From positions 186,001 to 250,000 of the forward strand of contig NZ_LNWY01000012.1 of NCBI RefSeq assembly GCF_001681715.1: DNA of 64,000 nucleotides. The letters run 5' to 3'. The notes under the pieces are model-generated. The model had not been told where the DNA came from and did no database searches. It saw only the letters and a list, made by a program, of their open reading frames with translations. Positions within the stretch are counted from its first letter, which is position 1. Every line of letters begins with the position of its first letter. Source of the DNA: Tritonibacter mobilis (GTDB lineage Bacteria; Pseudomonadota; Alphaproteobacteria; Rhodobacterales; Rhodobacteraceae). Below are positions 36,979-44,734 of this stretch, piece by piece. A program made the position numbers and the translations under genes.

Positions 36979-38274
36979 ATGACTGACGCGACCCGCGACC
37001 CCGGTTTCTTCACCCAAAGCCTCTCGGAACGTGATCCCGAGCTTTTTGGCGCAATCACAGATGAGCTGGGCCGCCAGCGCGATGAGATCGAACTGATCGC
37101 TTCGGAAAACATCGTCTCCGCCGCTGTCATGGAAGCGCAGGGCTCTGTGCTGACCAACAAATACGCCGAAGGCTATCCGGGCCGTCGCTACTACGGTGGC
37201 TGCCAATATGTCGACGTGGCGGAAAACCTTGCCATCGACCGTGCCAAGCAGCTGTTCAACTGTGAATTTGCCAATGTGCAGCCGAACTCTGGTAGCCAGG
37301 CCAACCAAGGCGTGTTTCAGGCGCTGATTAGGCCCGGCGACACCATCCTCGGCATGGATCTCGCGTCCGGCGGTCACCTGACCCACGGTGCCGCGCCGAA
37401 CCAGTCCGGCAAATGGTTCAACGCGGTGCACTACGGCGTGCGCGAATCCGACTGCCTGATCGACTACGATCAAATTCATGCGCTCGCGACCGAACACCAG
37501 CCCAAGCTGATCATCGCCGGTGGCTCCGCCATCCCGCGTCAGATCGACTTTGCCAAATTCCGCGAAATCGCTGACAGCGTCGGCGCATATCTGATGGTCG
37601 ACATGGCGCATTTTGCCGGTCTCGTGGCCGCAGGCGAGCACCCCTCGCCCTTCCCGCATGCGGATGTCGCCACCACCACCACGCACAAAACCCTGCGCGG
37701 TCCGCGCGGTGGTATGATCCTGACCAACAACCCCGATATCGCCAAGAAGGTGAACTCCGCCATCTTCCCCGGTATTCAGGGTGGTCCTCTAATGCATGTG
37801 ATCGCAGGCAAGGCGGCCGCGTTCGGCGAAGCGCTGAAGCCTGAGTTCAAATCCTACCAAAAGCAGGTGCGTGCAAACGCGGTTGCGCTGGCGGATGAGC
37901 TGATCAAGGGCGGGCTGGACATTGTGACCGGCGGCACCGACACCCATGTGATGCTGGTGGACCTGCGCCCCAAGGGCGTGACCGGCAATATCGTCGACAA
38001 GGCACTGGGGCGCGCCCATATCACCACCAACAAGAACGGCATCCCGTTCGACCCGGAAAAGCCCACCGTGACCTCCGGCATTCGTCTGGGCACCCCGGCA
38101 GGCACCACCCGTGGTTTTGGCGAGGCTGAGTTCCGCGAAATCGCACAGTTGATTGTCGAAGTGGTCGACGGTCTGGCTGCCAATGGCGAAGACGGCAATA
38201 GCGCGGTTGAAGAAGCGGTGCGCGGCAAAGTCGCGGCATTGTGCGCCCGCTTCCCGCTCTATCCGAACCTCTGA
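36979..38274 (+). CDS. glyA: Serine hydroxymethyltransferase
   Basis: 431 residues. Interconverts serine and glycine with tetrahydrofolate, the main source of one-carbon units. PLP-binding Lys is in the [14 protein letters not shown] motif; other family stretches are [35 protein letters not shown], and [10 protein letters not shown]-type ([17 protein letters not shown]). The protein begins [16 protein letters not shown] strong terminator follows. Potential regulation through the palindrome at 36929. Confidence 0.97.
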   Translation: MTDATRDPGFFTQSLSERDPELFGAITDELGRQRDEIELIASENIVSAAVMEAQGSVLTNKYAEGYPGRRYYGGCQYVDVAENLAIDRAKQLFNCEFANVQPNSGSQANQGVFQALIRPGDTILGMDLASGGHLTHGAAPNQSGKWFNAVHYGVRESDCLIDYDQIHALATEHQPKLIIAGGSAIPRQIDFAKFREIADSVGAYLMVDMAHFAGLVAAGEHPSPFPHADVATTTTHKTLRGPRGGMILTNNPDIAKKVNSAIFPGIQGGPLMHVIAGKAAAFGEALKPEFKSYQKQVRANAVALADELIKGGLDIVTGGTDTHVMLVDLRPKGVTGNIVDKALGRAHITTNKNGIPFDPEKPTVTSGIRLGTPAGTTRGFGEAEFREIAQLIVEVVDGLAANGEDGNSAVEEAVRGKVAALCARFPLYPNL

Positions 38275-38300
38275 TCGATCCCCACTACGGGTAAAAACCA

Positions 38301-38334
38301 AACCGCCGCGCCAAATAGCGCGGCGGTTTTTTGT
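38301..38334 (+). terminator. Rho-independent terminator after glyA
   Basis: An 11-bp stem AACCGCCGCGC / GCGCGGCGGTT with a six-base loop and TTTTTT, 27 bases after the stop codon. Confidence 0.92.
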
Positions 38335-38363
38335 TGTCTGATCGGCACGATCCAGGAAGGAAC

Positions 38364-38651
38364 TTATCCCTCAGACGTCGGCTCTTTCAGCGCGTCTTCC
38401 AGCATGCGCTCGTTGCGAATGTCTTCAATGCGGCGAATACGGTCTTCGCTCTGGCGGATGTCAAAGCGGTACTTCACCACGTTGATCAGGCTCAGGGTAA
38501 GCAGAAGGATACCCATCCCCCAATACCCTTTGGTCGACAGCGGCACATCGGTCGAGAGCCAGAGCGAAATGCCGAGCATCCCATAAGCGATTACGACGCC
38601 AGCAATGTTGAGGTTGGTGATCAGGGCGTTTTCGTTGCGCATGTTAGACAT
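38364..38651 (-). CDS. YiaA/YiaB-like two-helix inner membrane protein
   Basis: 95 residues. Two transmembrane segments (about 15-33 and 43-60) are joined by LSTDVPLSTKGYWG, where the KGYW loop resembles the YiaAB two-helix domain; the C-terminal tail is charged and helical (YRFDIRQSEDRIRRIEDIRNERMLEDAL). The ATG at 38651 follows AAGGATC. It is downstream of the PspA-like gene on the same strand, 90 bases apart, so the two may be co-transcribed and both act at the membrane. The family call is moderately sure. Confidence 0.7.
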   Translation of the reverse strand: MSNMRNENALITNLNIAGVVIAYGMLGISLWLSTDVPLSTKGYWGMGILLLTLSLINVVKYRFDIRQSEDRIRRIEDIRNERMLEDALKEPTSEG

Positions 38652-38741
38652 AAGTCAGATCCTTTGATTTGAAATTGGTCAGGTAATACCGGGCGTTTGC
38701 CCATATGAACTGGGGCGTCTTTACCCCGGAGAGAATTCAGG

Positions 38742-39416
38742 TCAGCTGTCGGATTTCAAACGGCTCAGCACGTCATTGGCAGTGCTGCGCGTGGCGGCGC
38801 CAAAGCCCGCGTCTGACAGTTGATCTGCAACGGAATGGGGCGTGAGGCCGGTTTCAATCTCGTTGAGGATTTCCGAGGCCTCAAAAGGATCTTGCTGCCC
38901 CAGCACCTCTTGAATAAGCTCTGCCGCCTCATCCATTGGCCGACCGTGGAGCGCGCGTCCAAGAGAGGCCTGCGCGCGATGCTCGCCCCGCACGGCCTTG
39001 GCGGCGATGGCCCCCTGACGCAGGTCGATCAGACGGCGGCTGGCGGTTTCCACAGATTGGCGCAGACGCAGAATGCGGGATTCCAGTCGCGCTTGTGTCT
39101 CCTGACGCAAGCGACGTTCGTTTTCCATCTCGGCGATGGCGGCTGCGGCGGTTGTCGCCAGATCGTCGCGCCCATCTGCCAGTGCGGCTTTGGCGCGGAG
39201 GGTCAGATCATTGATCCGCGTTGTCAGCGTTGCAATCTGACGCCCTTCGGCGCGTTCCTTTTGGATCAGGCTGACCAGTGTGGATTTGGCCGACTTCAGA
39301 TCATCATTGGCCTGGGCAATCTTTTCCTCGATCAACTCGATGGAAAATTGCTGGCGCACTTGGATCTCGGCGCGGCGGTTTGCACCGACCATCAGGGTTT
39401 TGAGCGTTGAGAACAC
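38742..39416 (-). CDS. PspA/IM30-family protein
   Basis: 224 residues, almost entirely coiled coil (about 25-160), as in PspA/Vipp1 membrane-stabilising proteins. I start it at GTG 39416: it lies seven bases after GGAGG and gives (M)FSTLKTLMVGANRRAE, the expected N-terminal amphipathic helix. The ATG at 39422 is almost inside the ribosome binding site and the ATG at 39440 lies inside a palindrome. Three TGAACnnnGTTCA sites lie immediately upstream, and the TetR-type gene on the same strand ends 100 bases upstream, so control by that repressor is likely instead of the usual PspF system. No pspB/C/F genes are nearby. Confidence 0.85.
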   Translation of the reverse strand: MFSTLKTLMVGANRRAEIQVRQQFSIELIEEKIAQANDDLKSAKSTLVSLIQKERAEGRQIATLTTRINDLTLRAKAALADGRDDLATTAAAAIAEMENERRLRQETQARLESRILRLRQSVETASRRLIDLRQGAIAAKAVRGEHRAQASLGRALHGRPMDEAAELIQEVLGQQDPFEASEILNEIETGLTPHSVADQLSDAGFGAATRSTANDVLSRLKSDS

Positions 39417-39433
39417 GATCATTCCTCCATTCG

Positions 39434-39504
39434 TGAACATCGTTCATATGGAGGGTGTACGGCATTCCTGAACGCCGTTCAAGAATAAAAATGAACAGTG
39501 TTCA
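39434..39504. promoter_or_regulatory. Three TetR-type operators upstream of the PspA-like gene
   Basis: TGAACATCGTTCA (39434-39446), TGAACGCCGTTCA (39469-39481) and TGAACAGTGTTCA (39492-39504) are 13-bp dyads with identical arms and variable centres. Centres are 35 and 23 bases apart. Confidence 0.75.
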
Positions 39505-39516
39505 TAAAGGTAAGGT

Positions 39517-40122
39517 TTACCTTACCGTCAACCGTGACAGCACCAGTGCAATCATGCGCCGGATCTCATGCGGGGGCACGCCAGAGATCCGGTTTTCCAA
39601 TCCCAGCAGCACAATGCCATGCACAGAAGAAAACAGCGCCCGCACGGTCAGCGCCTGCTCCGCGCGGGGCTGATCGGGAAACAGCTCGGCAACTGGGCCT
39701 GCAATATGCTGAAACAAGCGATCAAGTGCGGTGCGATACCAATCGGGCACTGCCCCATCGGCTGGCAGTTCCAGATCGAACAAAGCGCTCCACAGGCGAT
39801 TGTTGGCGCTGGCAAAGTCCAGATAGGCCTCGCTCATCCGGATCAGCCGTTCACTGGCGGCGGCACACTGTGATGCGGCCACGGCGGCCTCGACCTCTGC
39901 CCCGAGGCGCTGAAACGTGCGCCCGTTTACTGCCATAACCAAGGCTGTCATATCGTCAAAGGCGTTGTAGATCGCCCCCACCGCGCAGCCTGCATCCTTG
40001 GCCAGATCCCGCGCCCTGAGCGATGTCACGCCTGCGTCGCGAATACGCGCCTCTGCTGCATTCACCAGCTTCTCACGAAGGTCCGCCCTGCGCTGCTCTG
40101 CCTTTGTTGTCATCTTATCCAT
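39517..40122 (-). CDS. TetR/AcrR-family regulator
   Basis: 201 residues. N-terminal HTH (NAAEARIRDAGVTSLRARDLAKDAGCAVGAIYNAF, recognition helix GAIYNAFDDMTALV) with a helical ligand-binding C-terminal domain ending in the GIVLLGLENR dimer helix. Start at ATG 40122 is 9 bases from a TGAACCGCGTTCA palindrome (40132-40144), consistent with autorepression; a second ATG at 40113 is possible. It probably represses the PspA-like gene through the three sites downstream of its own stop. A similar regulator with the same operator type lies at 48816. Confidence 0.9.
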   Translation of the reverse strand: MDKMTTKAEQRRADLREKLVNAAEARIRDAGVTSLRARDLAKDAGCAVGAIYNAFDDMTALVMAVNGRTFQRLGAEVEAAVAASQCAAASERLIRMSEAYLDFASANNRLWSALFDLELPADGAVPDWYRTALDRLFQHIAGPVAELFPDQPRAEQALTVRALFSSVHGIVLLGLENRISGVPPHEIRRMIALVLSRLTVR

Positions 40123-40131
40123 CCGATTTCT

Positions 40132-40144
40132 TGAACCGCGTTCA
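40132..40144. promoter_or_regulatory. TetR-type operator upstream of the regulator itself
   Basis: TGAACCGCGTTCA, same arms as the sites at 39434-39504, nine bases before the regulator's start codon; suggests autoregulation. Confidence 0.7.
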
Positions 40145-40259
40145 CGCCATATCCGTCTATAGGCCGCATGTCCCCCAGAATGCAAATCCCGGCTTCAAAG
40201 ACCCTCCGCGCGTCAAAAGCACATAGACTTCATGCTCGTTTTGCAGTCATTTCCCTCAT

Positions 40260-41189
40260 ATGACCCAGCAGACACTCCATACGCCCGCCAGCGTCACCCG
40301 TACACGCCGTCTTGAGCGCGCCCTTGGGGACTGGATGCGCGCGCGGCTGCCGCATTATCTGTCAGAATTCGTGATGTTCACCCTGAAACAGGGCTGGGCT
40401 GCGATCTTTGGTATCCTGCTTTTGGGTGGGCTGTTGATCTCCAGTCGCATCTGGCAAGCGGACTGGGCATTGGCGCGTTATGATGCGCTATTGATCTATG
40501 CGCTGGGACTTCAGGTGGTGTTTCTGGCCACTGGCATGGAAAGCTGGCGCGAGGTGCGGGTGATCCTGTTGTTTCACCTCACCGGCACGATCATGGAAAT
40601 CTTCAAGGTCGATGCCGGCAGTTGGGCCTATCCTGGTGATGGTCTGGCGAAACTCTGGGGTGTGCCGCTGTTCTCGGGCTTCATGTATGCCTCGGTGGGG
40701 TCCTATATGGCGCGAGTGATCCGCCTGTTTGACATGCGCTTTGCCCCCTACCCGCCGCTATGGATGGCGACCGGCCTTGCGGTGGCGATCTATGTGAATT
40801 TCTTCAGCCACCATTTCATGCCGGACATCAGGCTGGCATTGTTTGTTGCCACGGTGGTGATTTTTATCCGCACCCGGATCTGGTTCTATATCGGCGGCCA
40901 CGCCTATTGGATGCCACTGCCACTGGCGGCCTTCCTGTCCAGTTTCTTTCTCTGGGTGGCGGAAAACGTCGGCACCCGCACGCGCACATGGCTCTATGCC
41001 GGGCAAGACAGTGACCATTGGGTCAGCCTTGCCAAAATGGGCAGCTGGTATCTGCTGTTGTATGTGAGTTTTGTCACCGTCACCCTGGTGGTGCGCGACG
41101 CGCTCTCACACGCGCCTTACCGCCCGGTCGGGTCTCACGGGATCAGACGAACCCCCGCCAGCGCAGCACGACCACCAGAAGCGCTATGA
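40260..41189 (+). CDS. DUF817 multi-pass membrane protein
   Basis: 309 residues with about eight hydrophobic segments. Distinctive stretches (FVMFTLKQGWAAIFGILLLGG, ATGMESWREVRVILLFHLTGTIMEIFKVDAGSWAYP in parts, HFMPDIRLALFVATVVIFIRT) match the uncharacterised DUF817/YoaT family. The role is unknown; many intramembrane charged and aromatic residues suggest an enzyme or transporter. Its 3' end overlaps the convergent coiled-coil gene by 47 bases. Start ATG at 40260 has no strong ribosome binding site. Confidence 0.85.
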   Translation: MTQQTLHTPASVTRTRRLERALGDWMRARLPHYLSEFVMFTLKQGWAAIFGILLLGGLLISSRIWQADWALARYDALLIYALGLQVVFLATGMESWREVRVILLFHLTGTIMEIFKVDAGSWAYPGDGLAKLWGVPLFSGFMYASVGSYMARVIRLFDMRFAPYPPLWMATGLAVAIYVNFFSHHFMPDIRLALFVATVVIFIRTRIWFYIGGHAYWMPLPLAAFLSSFFLWVAENVGTRTRTWLYAGQDSDHWVSLAKMGSWYLLLYVSFVTVTLVVRDALSHAPYRPVGSHGIRRTPASAARPPEAL

Positions 41190-41508
41190 CGCACAATACG
41201 GCAAAGGCCGAGGTGGCGGCCATATCCAGAAGGCGCCCCTTGCGCCTGTCCTTGAGGTCGAGCTCCGCAAGATAAGCCCGCAGGCGACGCGCTTTCTTGA
41301 CCAGTCCCTCCTCGTCCAGCGCCGCAGCCAGGCGTGGATGGGCAAAGCTCTTCTCGGCGGACATAAGATCATCCGCCGCTTTGCGTAACCGATGCGGCAA
41401 ATGACGCCGGGCACGGCGTAAACTCTCCGACAGCTCACCCGAGAGCTTCAGCCGCTTTTCCAGCAACGCGCGAAGTTGATCCAACTCGCTCTCAAGTGTT
41501 TCGCTCAT
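41143..41508 (-). CDS. Tail-anchored coiled-coil protein of unknown function
   Basis: 121 residues. The N-terminal 90 residues are highly charged and helical (ELDQLRALLEKRLKLSGELSE, AAALDEEGLVKKARRLRAYL) and end in one transmembrane segment (about 95-115, AATSAFAVLCVIALLVVVL). The ATG at 41508 is preceded by AAGGACT. The last 47 bases overlap the convergent DUF817 gene in antisense. No family recognised. Confidence 0.7.
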   Translation of the reverse strand: MSETLESELDQLRALLEKRLKLSGELSESLRRARRHLPHRLRKAADDLMSAEKSFAHPRLAAALDEEGLVKKARRLRAYLAELDLKDRRKGRLLDMAATSAFAVLCVIALLVVVLRWRGFV

Positions 41509-41795
41509 GGGGAGAAGTCCTTAACGGCAACGCTACAGCAGGCGCGACCATAGCGGCAGCCTTGCATGATCTCAATGGCTAGGCTGGTAGTGGAACGCAT
41601 ACTGCGTGCGATGACGAATGAGATCGGCTGTCGCCCCCTAACATGATCGAAGGCTCACTCAGGTAATGCAAACTCGGCGCGCAAATCCATGAAGGTGGTG
41701 GGGCCTGTGTTATCTGATGCTGCTTTTCACACCACGGACCGCAACACTCAGGCAAACTGCCTTACGCCCCCTTTCTATAGCTGCAAAATATCTCT

Positions 41796-42269
41796 TTAGT
41801 CCGTTTGATAAGGGGTATCAGCAGGAGATCCAGCATGATCCGTCCAGCGGCGGTTCCCGCTCTCCCTGTCGAAGTGCAAAATGCGATTGTGATCGGGATA
41901 GGTCACAACGTCACGCGGAGACCTCGTACCAATCACGAGATACCGAACCTCTGTGTCACTGTTGTTTTGCATACAATGTCCGACTGGATCACCGGCTTTG
42001 AATGTTGCGGCGTCGCCCGGACGCATAACGACGCTGTCGCCGCCTTCGTGAAGAGTGACCTCGCCTTCCAAGACATAAACCATCTCGTCCTCCCCCGCAT
42101 GCCAGTGCTTAACAGACGAAGAAGACCCCGGAGGCAGGATTTCTTCAAAAGCACCAAACTGCGTCAAGCCCCCGCTGTCGCTAAACAAAAGCGCTCGGTA
42201 TGGACCACACGGATCCCCTTCGCCATCACTGCTGTCGGTTTTGGCGGTTTCCTTGCTGAACACTGGCAT
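41796..42269 (-). CDS. Cupin-domain protein
   Basis: 157 residues, one cupin barrel in the middle. Motif 1 is complete (VKHWHAGEDEMVYVLEGEV, H-x-H-x4-E-x6-G) and motif 2 contributes DPVGHCMQN. A following tail (RDVVTYPDHNRILHFDRE) resembles cupins annotated as sugar-phosphate or small-molecule binding. ATG at 42269 overlaps a GTG alternative. It is monocistronic; 41509-41795 and 42270-42507 on either side hold no gene I can support. Confidence 0.8.
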   Translation of the reverse strand: MPVFSKETAKTDSSDGEGDPCGPYRALLFSDSGGLTQFGAFEEILPPGSSSSVKHWHAGEDEMVYVLEGEVTLHEGGDSVVMRPGDAATFKAGDPVGHCMQNNSDTEVRYLVIGTRSPRDVVTYPDHNRILHFDRESGNRRWTDHAGSPADTPYQTD

Positions 42270-42507
42270 CACAGTTTGTCCCCAAATAGTTTTGTCTTCG
42301 ACAGTTTTATCATCTGCAACTTAGGTTCATATGCTTTGCTGTTGGAGTAGGTGATTTCCCTTTCCCAGTAGATTGCTCATATCTGCAGCATTGCGTGATC
42401 AGGTTTTGCTCTAGACACAATTCCGGAGGTCGCTTGATCGGCCTGCACGCAAGAGTCGTGCGCGGTTGGGGGCTGACACCGTCGCTTGTTGTGGCTATCA
42501 CCGCGGT

Positions 42508-43266
42508 ATGTTGAACACGATCCTACATGGCACCCCGACGGACCAACCACCCCTGCTGATCGCGCATGGCCTCTATGGCTCCGGGCGCAATTGGGGGGTG
42601 ATCGCCAAGCGGCTTTCGGACGAACGGCAGGTGATTGCCGTGGATATGCGCAACCACGGCCTCAGTCCGCAGACCCAGAGCCACACCTATGTCGATCTCG
42701 CTGAGGATCTGGCAGAGGTGATCGCCACCCATGGCGGCCGCATGGATGTGGTGGGACATTCCATGGGCGGCAAGGCGGCGATGGTACTGGCACTCAACCA
42801 CCCGGAGGCCGTGAACCGTCTGGTGGTCGCCGATATTGCGCCGGTGAGTTACCAGCACACTCAGGCGCATTTCATCACCGCCATGCGCAGCGTGGATCTG
42901 TCGCGCGTGACGCGCCGCTCGGATGCGCAAGAACAGCTGGCAGAGGCTGGCGTGGACGCGATGTTGCAGAGCTTTTTCACCCAGTCCCTTGATGTGGAAA
43001 ACAAACGCTGGCGGTTGAACCTCGACACACTGGAGCGCGAGATGCCGCATATCCTGTCGTTTCCGGAGATTGAAACCCATTGGGACGGCGCGGCCTTGTT
43101 CCTGACAGGGGCCAATTCGGAATACGTGCTGGCGGAGCATCGCGGCCGCATCAAATCGCTGTTTCCGGGCGCTCGCTTTGCCAAGATCCCCGGTGCAGGT
43201 CATTGGCTGCACGCCGAAAAACCGCGTGAGTTCGAAGCTACGGTGCGCAGCTTCCTGAACGCGTGA
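42508..43266 (+). CDS. Alpha/beta-hydrolase (YbfF-like esterase)
   Basis: 252 residues. Nucleophile elbow GHSMGGKAAMV (Ser about 95), oxyanion HGLYGSGRNWG, and the catalytic His in GAGHWLHAEKP near the C-terminus. The sequence RNHGLSPQ is typical of YbfF-type esterases. The ATG at 42508 has a weak ribosome binding site, and a longer frame from 42466 is possible. It is not part of the KAS III cluster 1.5 kb downstream on the opposite strand. Substrate unknown, short-chain acyl ester likely. Confidence 0.88.
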   Translation: MLNTILHGTPTDQPPLLIAHGLYGSGRNWGVIAKRLSDERQVIAVDMRNHGLSPQTQSHTYVDLAEDLAEVIATHGGRMDVVGHSMGGKAAMVLALNHPEAVNRLVVADIAPVSYQHTQAHFITAMRSVDLSRVTRRSDAQEQLAEAGVDAMLQSFFTQSLDVENKRWRLNLDTLEREMPHILSFPEIETHWDGAALFLTGANSEYVLAEHRGRIKSLFPGARFAKIPGAGHWLHAEKPREFEATVRSFLNA

Positions 43267-43282
43267 TCGCGGCACCGGTATT

Positions 43283-43340
43283 GGGGGCGCTGCCCCCGGC
43301 CCTTTGCGGGCCTCCCCCGGGATATTTGAGGTTAGAAGAG
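43283..43340 (+). repeat. Dispersed intergenic element, copy 5
   Basis: GGGGGCGCTGCCCCC hairpin, then CTCCCCCGGGATATTTGAGG TTAGAAGAG. Directly after the esterase stop, in its orientation. Confidence 0.65.
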
Positions 43341-43347
43341 GCGCGGG

Positions 43348-44235
43348 TCAGTAGGTGAGGAGCAACCGGTCCCTTACCACCTCTGTCTCCATCCGCTGGC
43401 CGCCCATCTGGAAACGCTTTAGCATTGACTGGCCCATATTGACGAGGATCTCGCGGTCAAACAGCCCCTGTGGGATTGGAATGTCGCAGTAGATATCGCC
43501 GGATTTCTTGGTTCCGTCGATTGACATGGCCACCCGCACCCCGCGCGCTTTGCAGGCGGCGATCGTGGCGAAGAGTTCTTCGAGTCGAAACGCCTGCGCA
43601 CCGTAAAGGATAGTTTGCGAATGCGCATAGGGCGGGTCGCAATAAATCACGTCGCCTGCCCGCGCCTGCGCCATGGCGGCGCGGTAATCCAGACAAGCGA
43701 AACGCGCGCCTGACAGGCGGTCGCGCCACATCTCGACCCGTTCTGCGAATTTATGCGGCTTCATCATCGGATGGCTGCCGCAGGGCGTGGACATATAGCC
43801 ATCCTTGCGCCGAAAGCGCACAACACCACCGTAGCAGGCACGGCACAGGAACAGGAAATCCGCACCATTGGGAGCAAGGTTATAGCGCGCTTTGATCGCC
43901 TCATAGGTGGCGACGCGGTTGCCCGCCATAAAGCTCTGATAGCGGGTCTGATACCAGCGATTGAGACGATCCGGATCGTCGTGCAAGGCCTGCCAGATGT
44001 CGATCAGCGGGGCATAGATATCGGAGCCCACCGCGCGATGCGGGCGCAGGTTTGCCATCACGCCGCCTGCCCCCAGAAATGGTTCAAAATAAGTGCCGTA
44101 GTCCTTTGGCAAATGCGCCACGATCTCATGGGCGAAGCGCTGTTTGTTGCCGACCCATTTGAGCAGTTGCGTCTTGAAGGGCGGTGGTGGGCTGGGATCG
44201 CTCACCCGCGGTAAATCCGTGGTTTCAGATGTCAT
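43348..44235 (-). CDS. DNA adenine methylase (Dam/M.DpnII type)
   Basis: 295 residues. N6-adenine DNA methyltransferase of the alpha group: AdoMet motif I YFEPFLGAGGVMANL (about residues 52-66) precedes the catalytic motif IV IYCDPPYAHS (about 195). LKWVGNKQRFAHEI is the usual N-terminal motif of Dam/D12 enzymes. No restriction endonuclease gene is adjacent, so it may be an orphan methylase. The ATG at 44235 gives the usual length; the frame runs back to 44343 without a ribosome binding site. Confidence 0.9.
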   Translation of the reverse strand: MTSETTDLPRVSDPSPPPPFKTQLLKWVGNKQRFAHEIVAHLPKDYGTYFEPFLGAGGVMANLRPHRAVGSDIYAPLIDIWQALHDDPDRLNRWYQTRYQSFMAGNRVATYEAIKARYNLAPNGADFLFLCRACYGGVVRFRRKDGYMSTPCGSHPMMKPHKFAERVEMWRDRLSGARFACLDYRAAMAQARAGDVIYCDPPYAHSQTILYGAQAFRLEELFATIAACKARGVRVAMSIDGTKKSGDIYCDIPIPQGLFDREILVNMGQSMLKRFQMGGQRMETEVVRDRLLLTY

Positions 44236-44375
44236 CCGCGCCCTCTGGTCTAACGTATAGATTTGCGGAGAAATACGCGATCTCTTCGCAACCTGCCAGA
44301 GCGATGAGGACAAGTGCAAAACAGCAAAGAAAAAAGAGGCCACTCTCGCGGCCCCTTTTAAAGGTTGAGCGCTGG

Positions 44376-44537
44376 TTAGAAGCGCAGGCTGTAGTCGATG
44401 GTCAGGCCAAAATCCTTATAGCCCTCGCTGCCAAGCCCATCGTAGCGCGCAGAGATGGCGAAACGACTACCGCTGGCCCATTTATAGAGCTTTTTATGCA
44501 AAGAGGTTGCAAGGCAGGCTTTCCCTTTCTCCATCAT
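44376..44537 (-). pseudogene. Remnant of an outer-membrane beta-barrel C-terminus
   Basis: A 53-codon frame on the minus strand ends in RFAISARYDGLGSEGYKDFG and then LTIDYSLRF plus stop. Alternating hydrophobic residues and a terminal Phe are the signature of the last strands of an outer-membrane barrel, close to autotransporter barrels. The first 20 codons do not fit a barrel and no full-length upstream gene is present in this window, so this looks like the 3' remnant of a deleted gene. The rest of the gap (44538-44734) shows no gene. Confidence 0.5.
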
Positions 44538-44734
44538 TAGTTATCCTGTGGGCTCTGTGACAGGTATGCTGAGCGCGGTGTAGCCGCTTAGGACGGTAGC
44601 GCGGATCTGAAGCACTGCGGTCTGTAAACAAAATCACGCGCCATGAGGCTTCTTTGCTCCAGCAGCTTCACGCTATGCATTTTCGTCTACGCGTGCGCTG
44701 CTCGGGGTGACAGGTCCTGTCCCGTTATGACGGC

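Noticed and set aside
42508-43266. Alpha/beta-hydrolase as the missing OleB of the KAS III cluster
   Set aside because: It is on the opposite strand, separated by the Dam-like gene and a repeat, and has YbfF-type rather than haloalkane-dehalogenase-like motifs.
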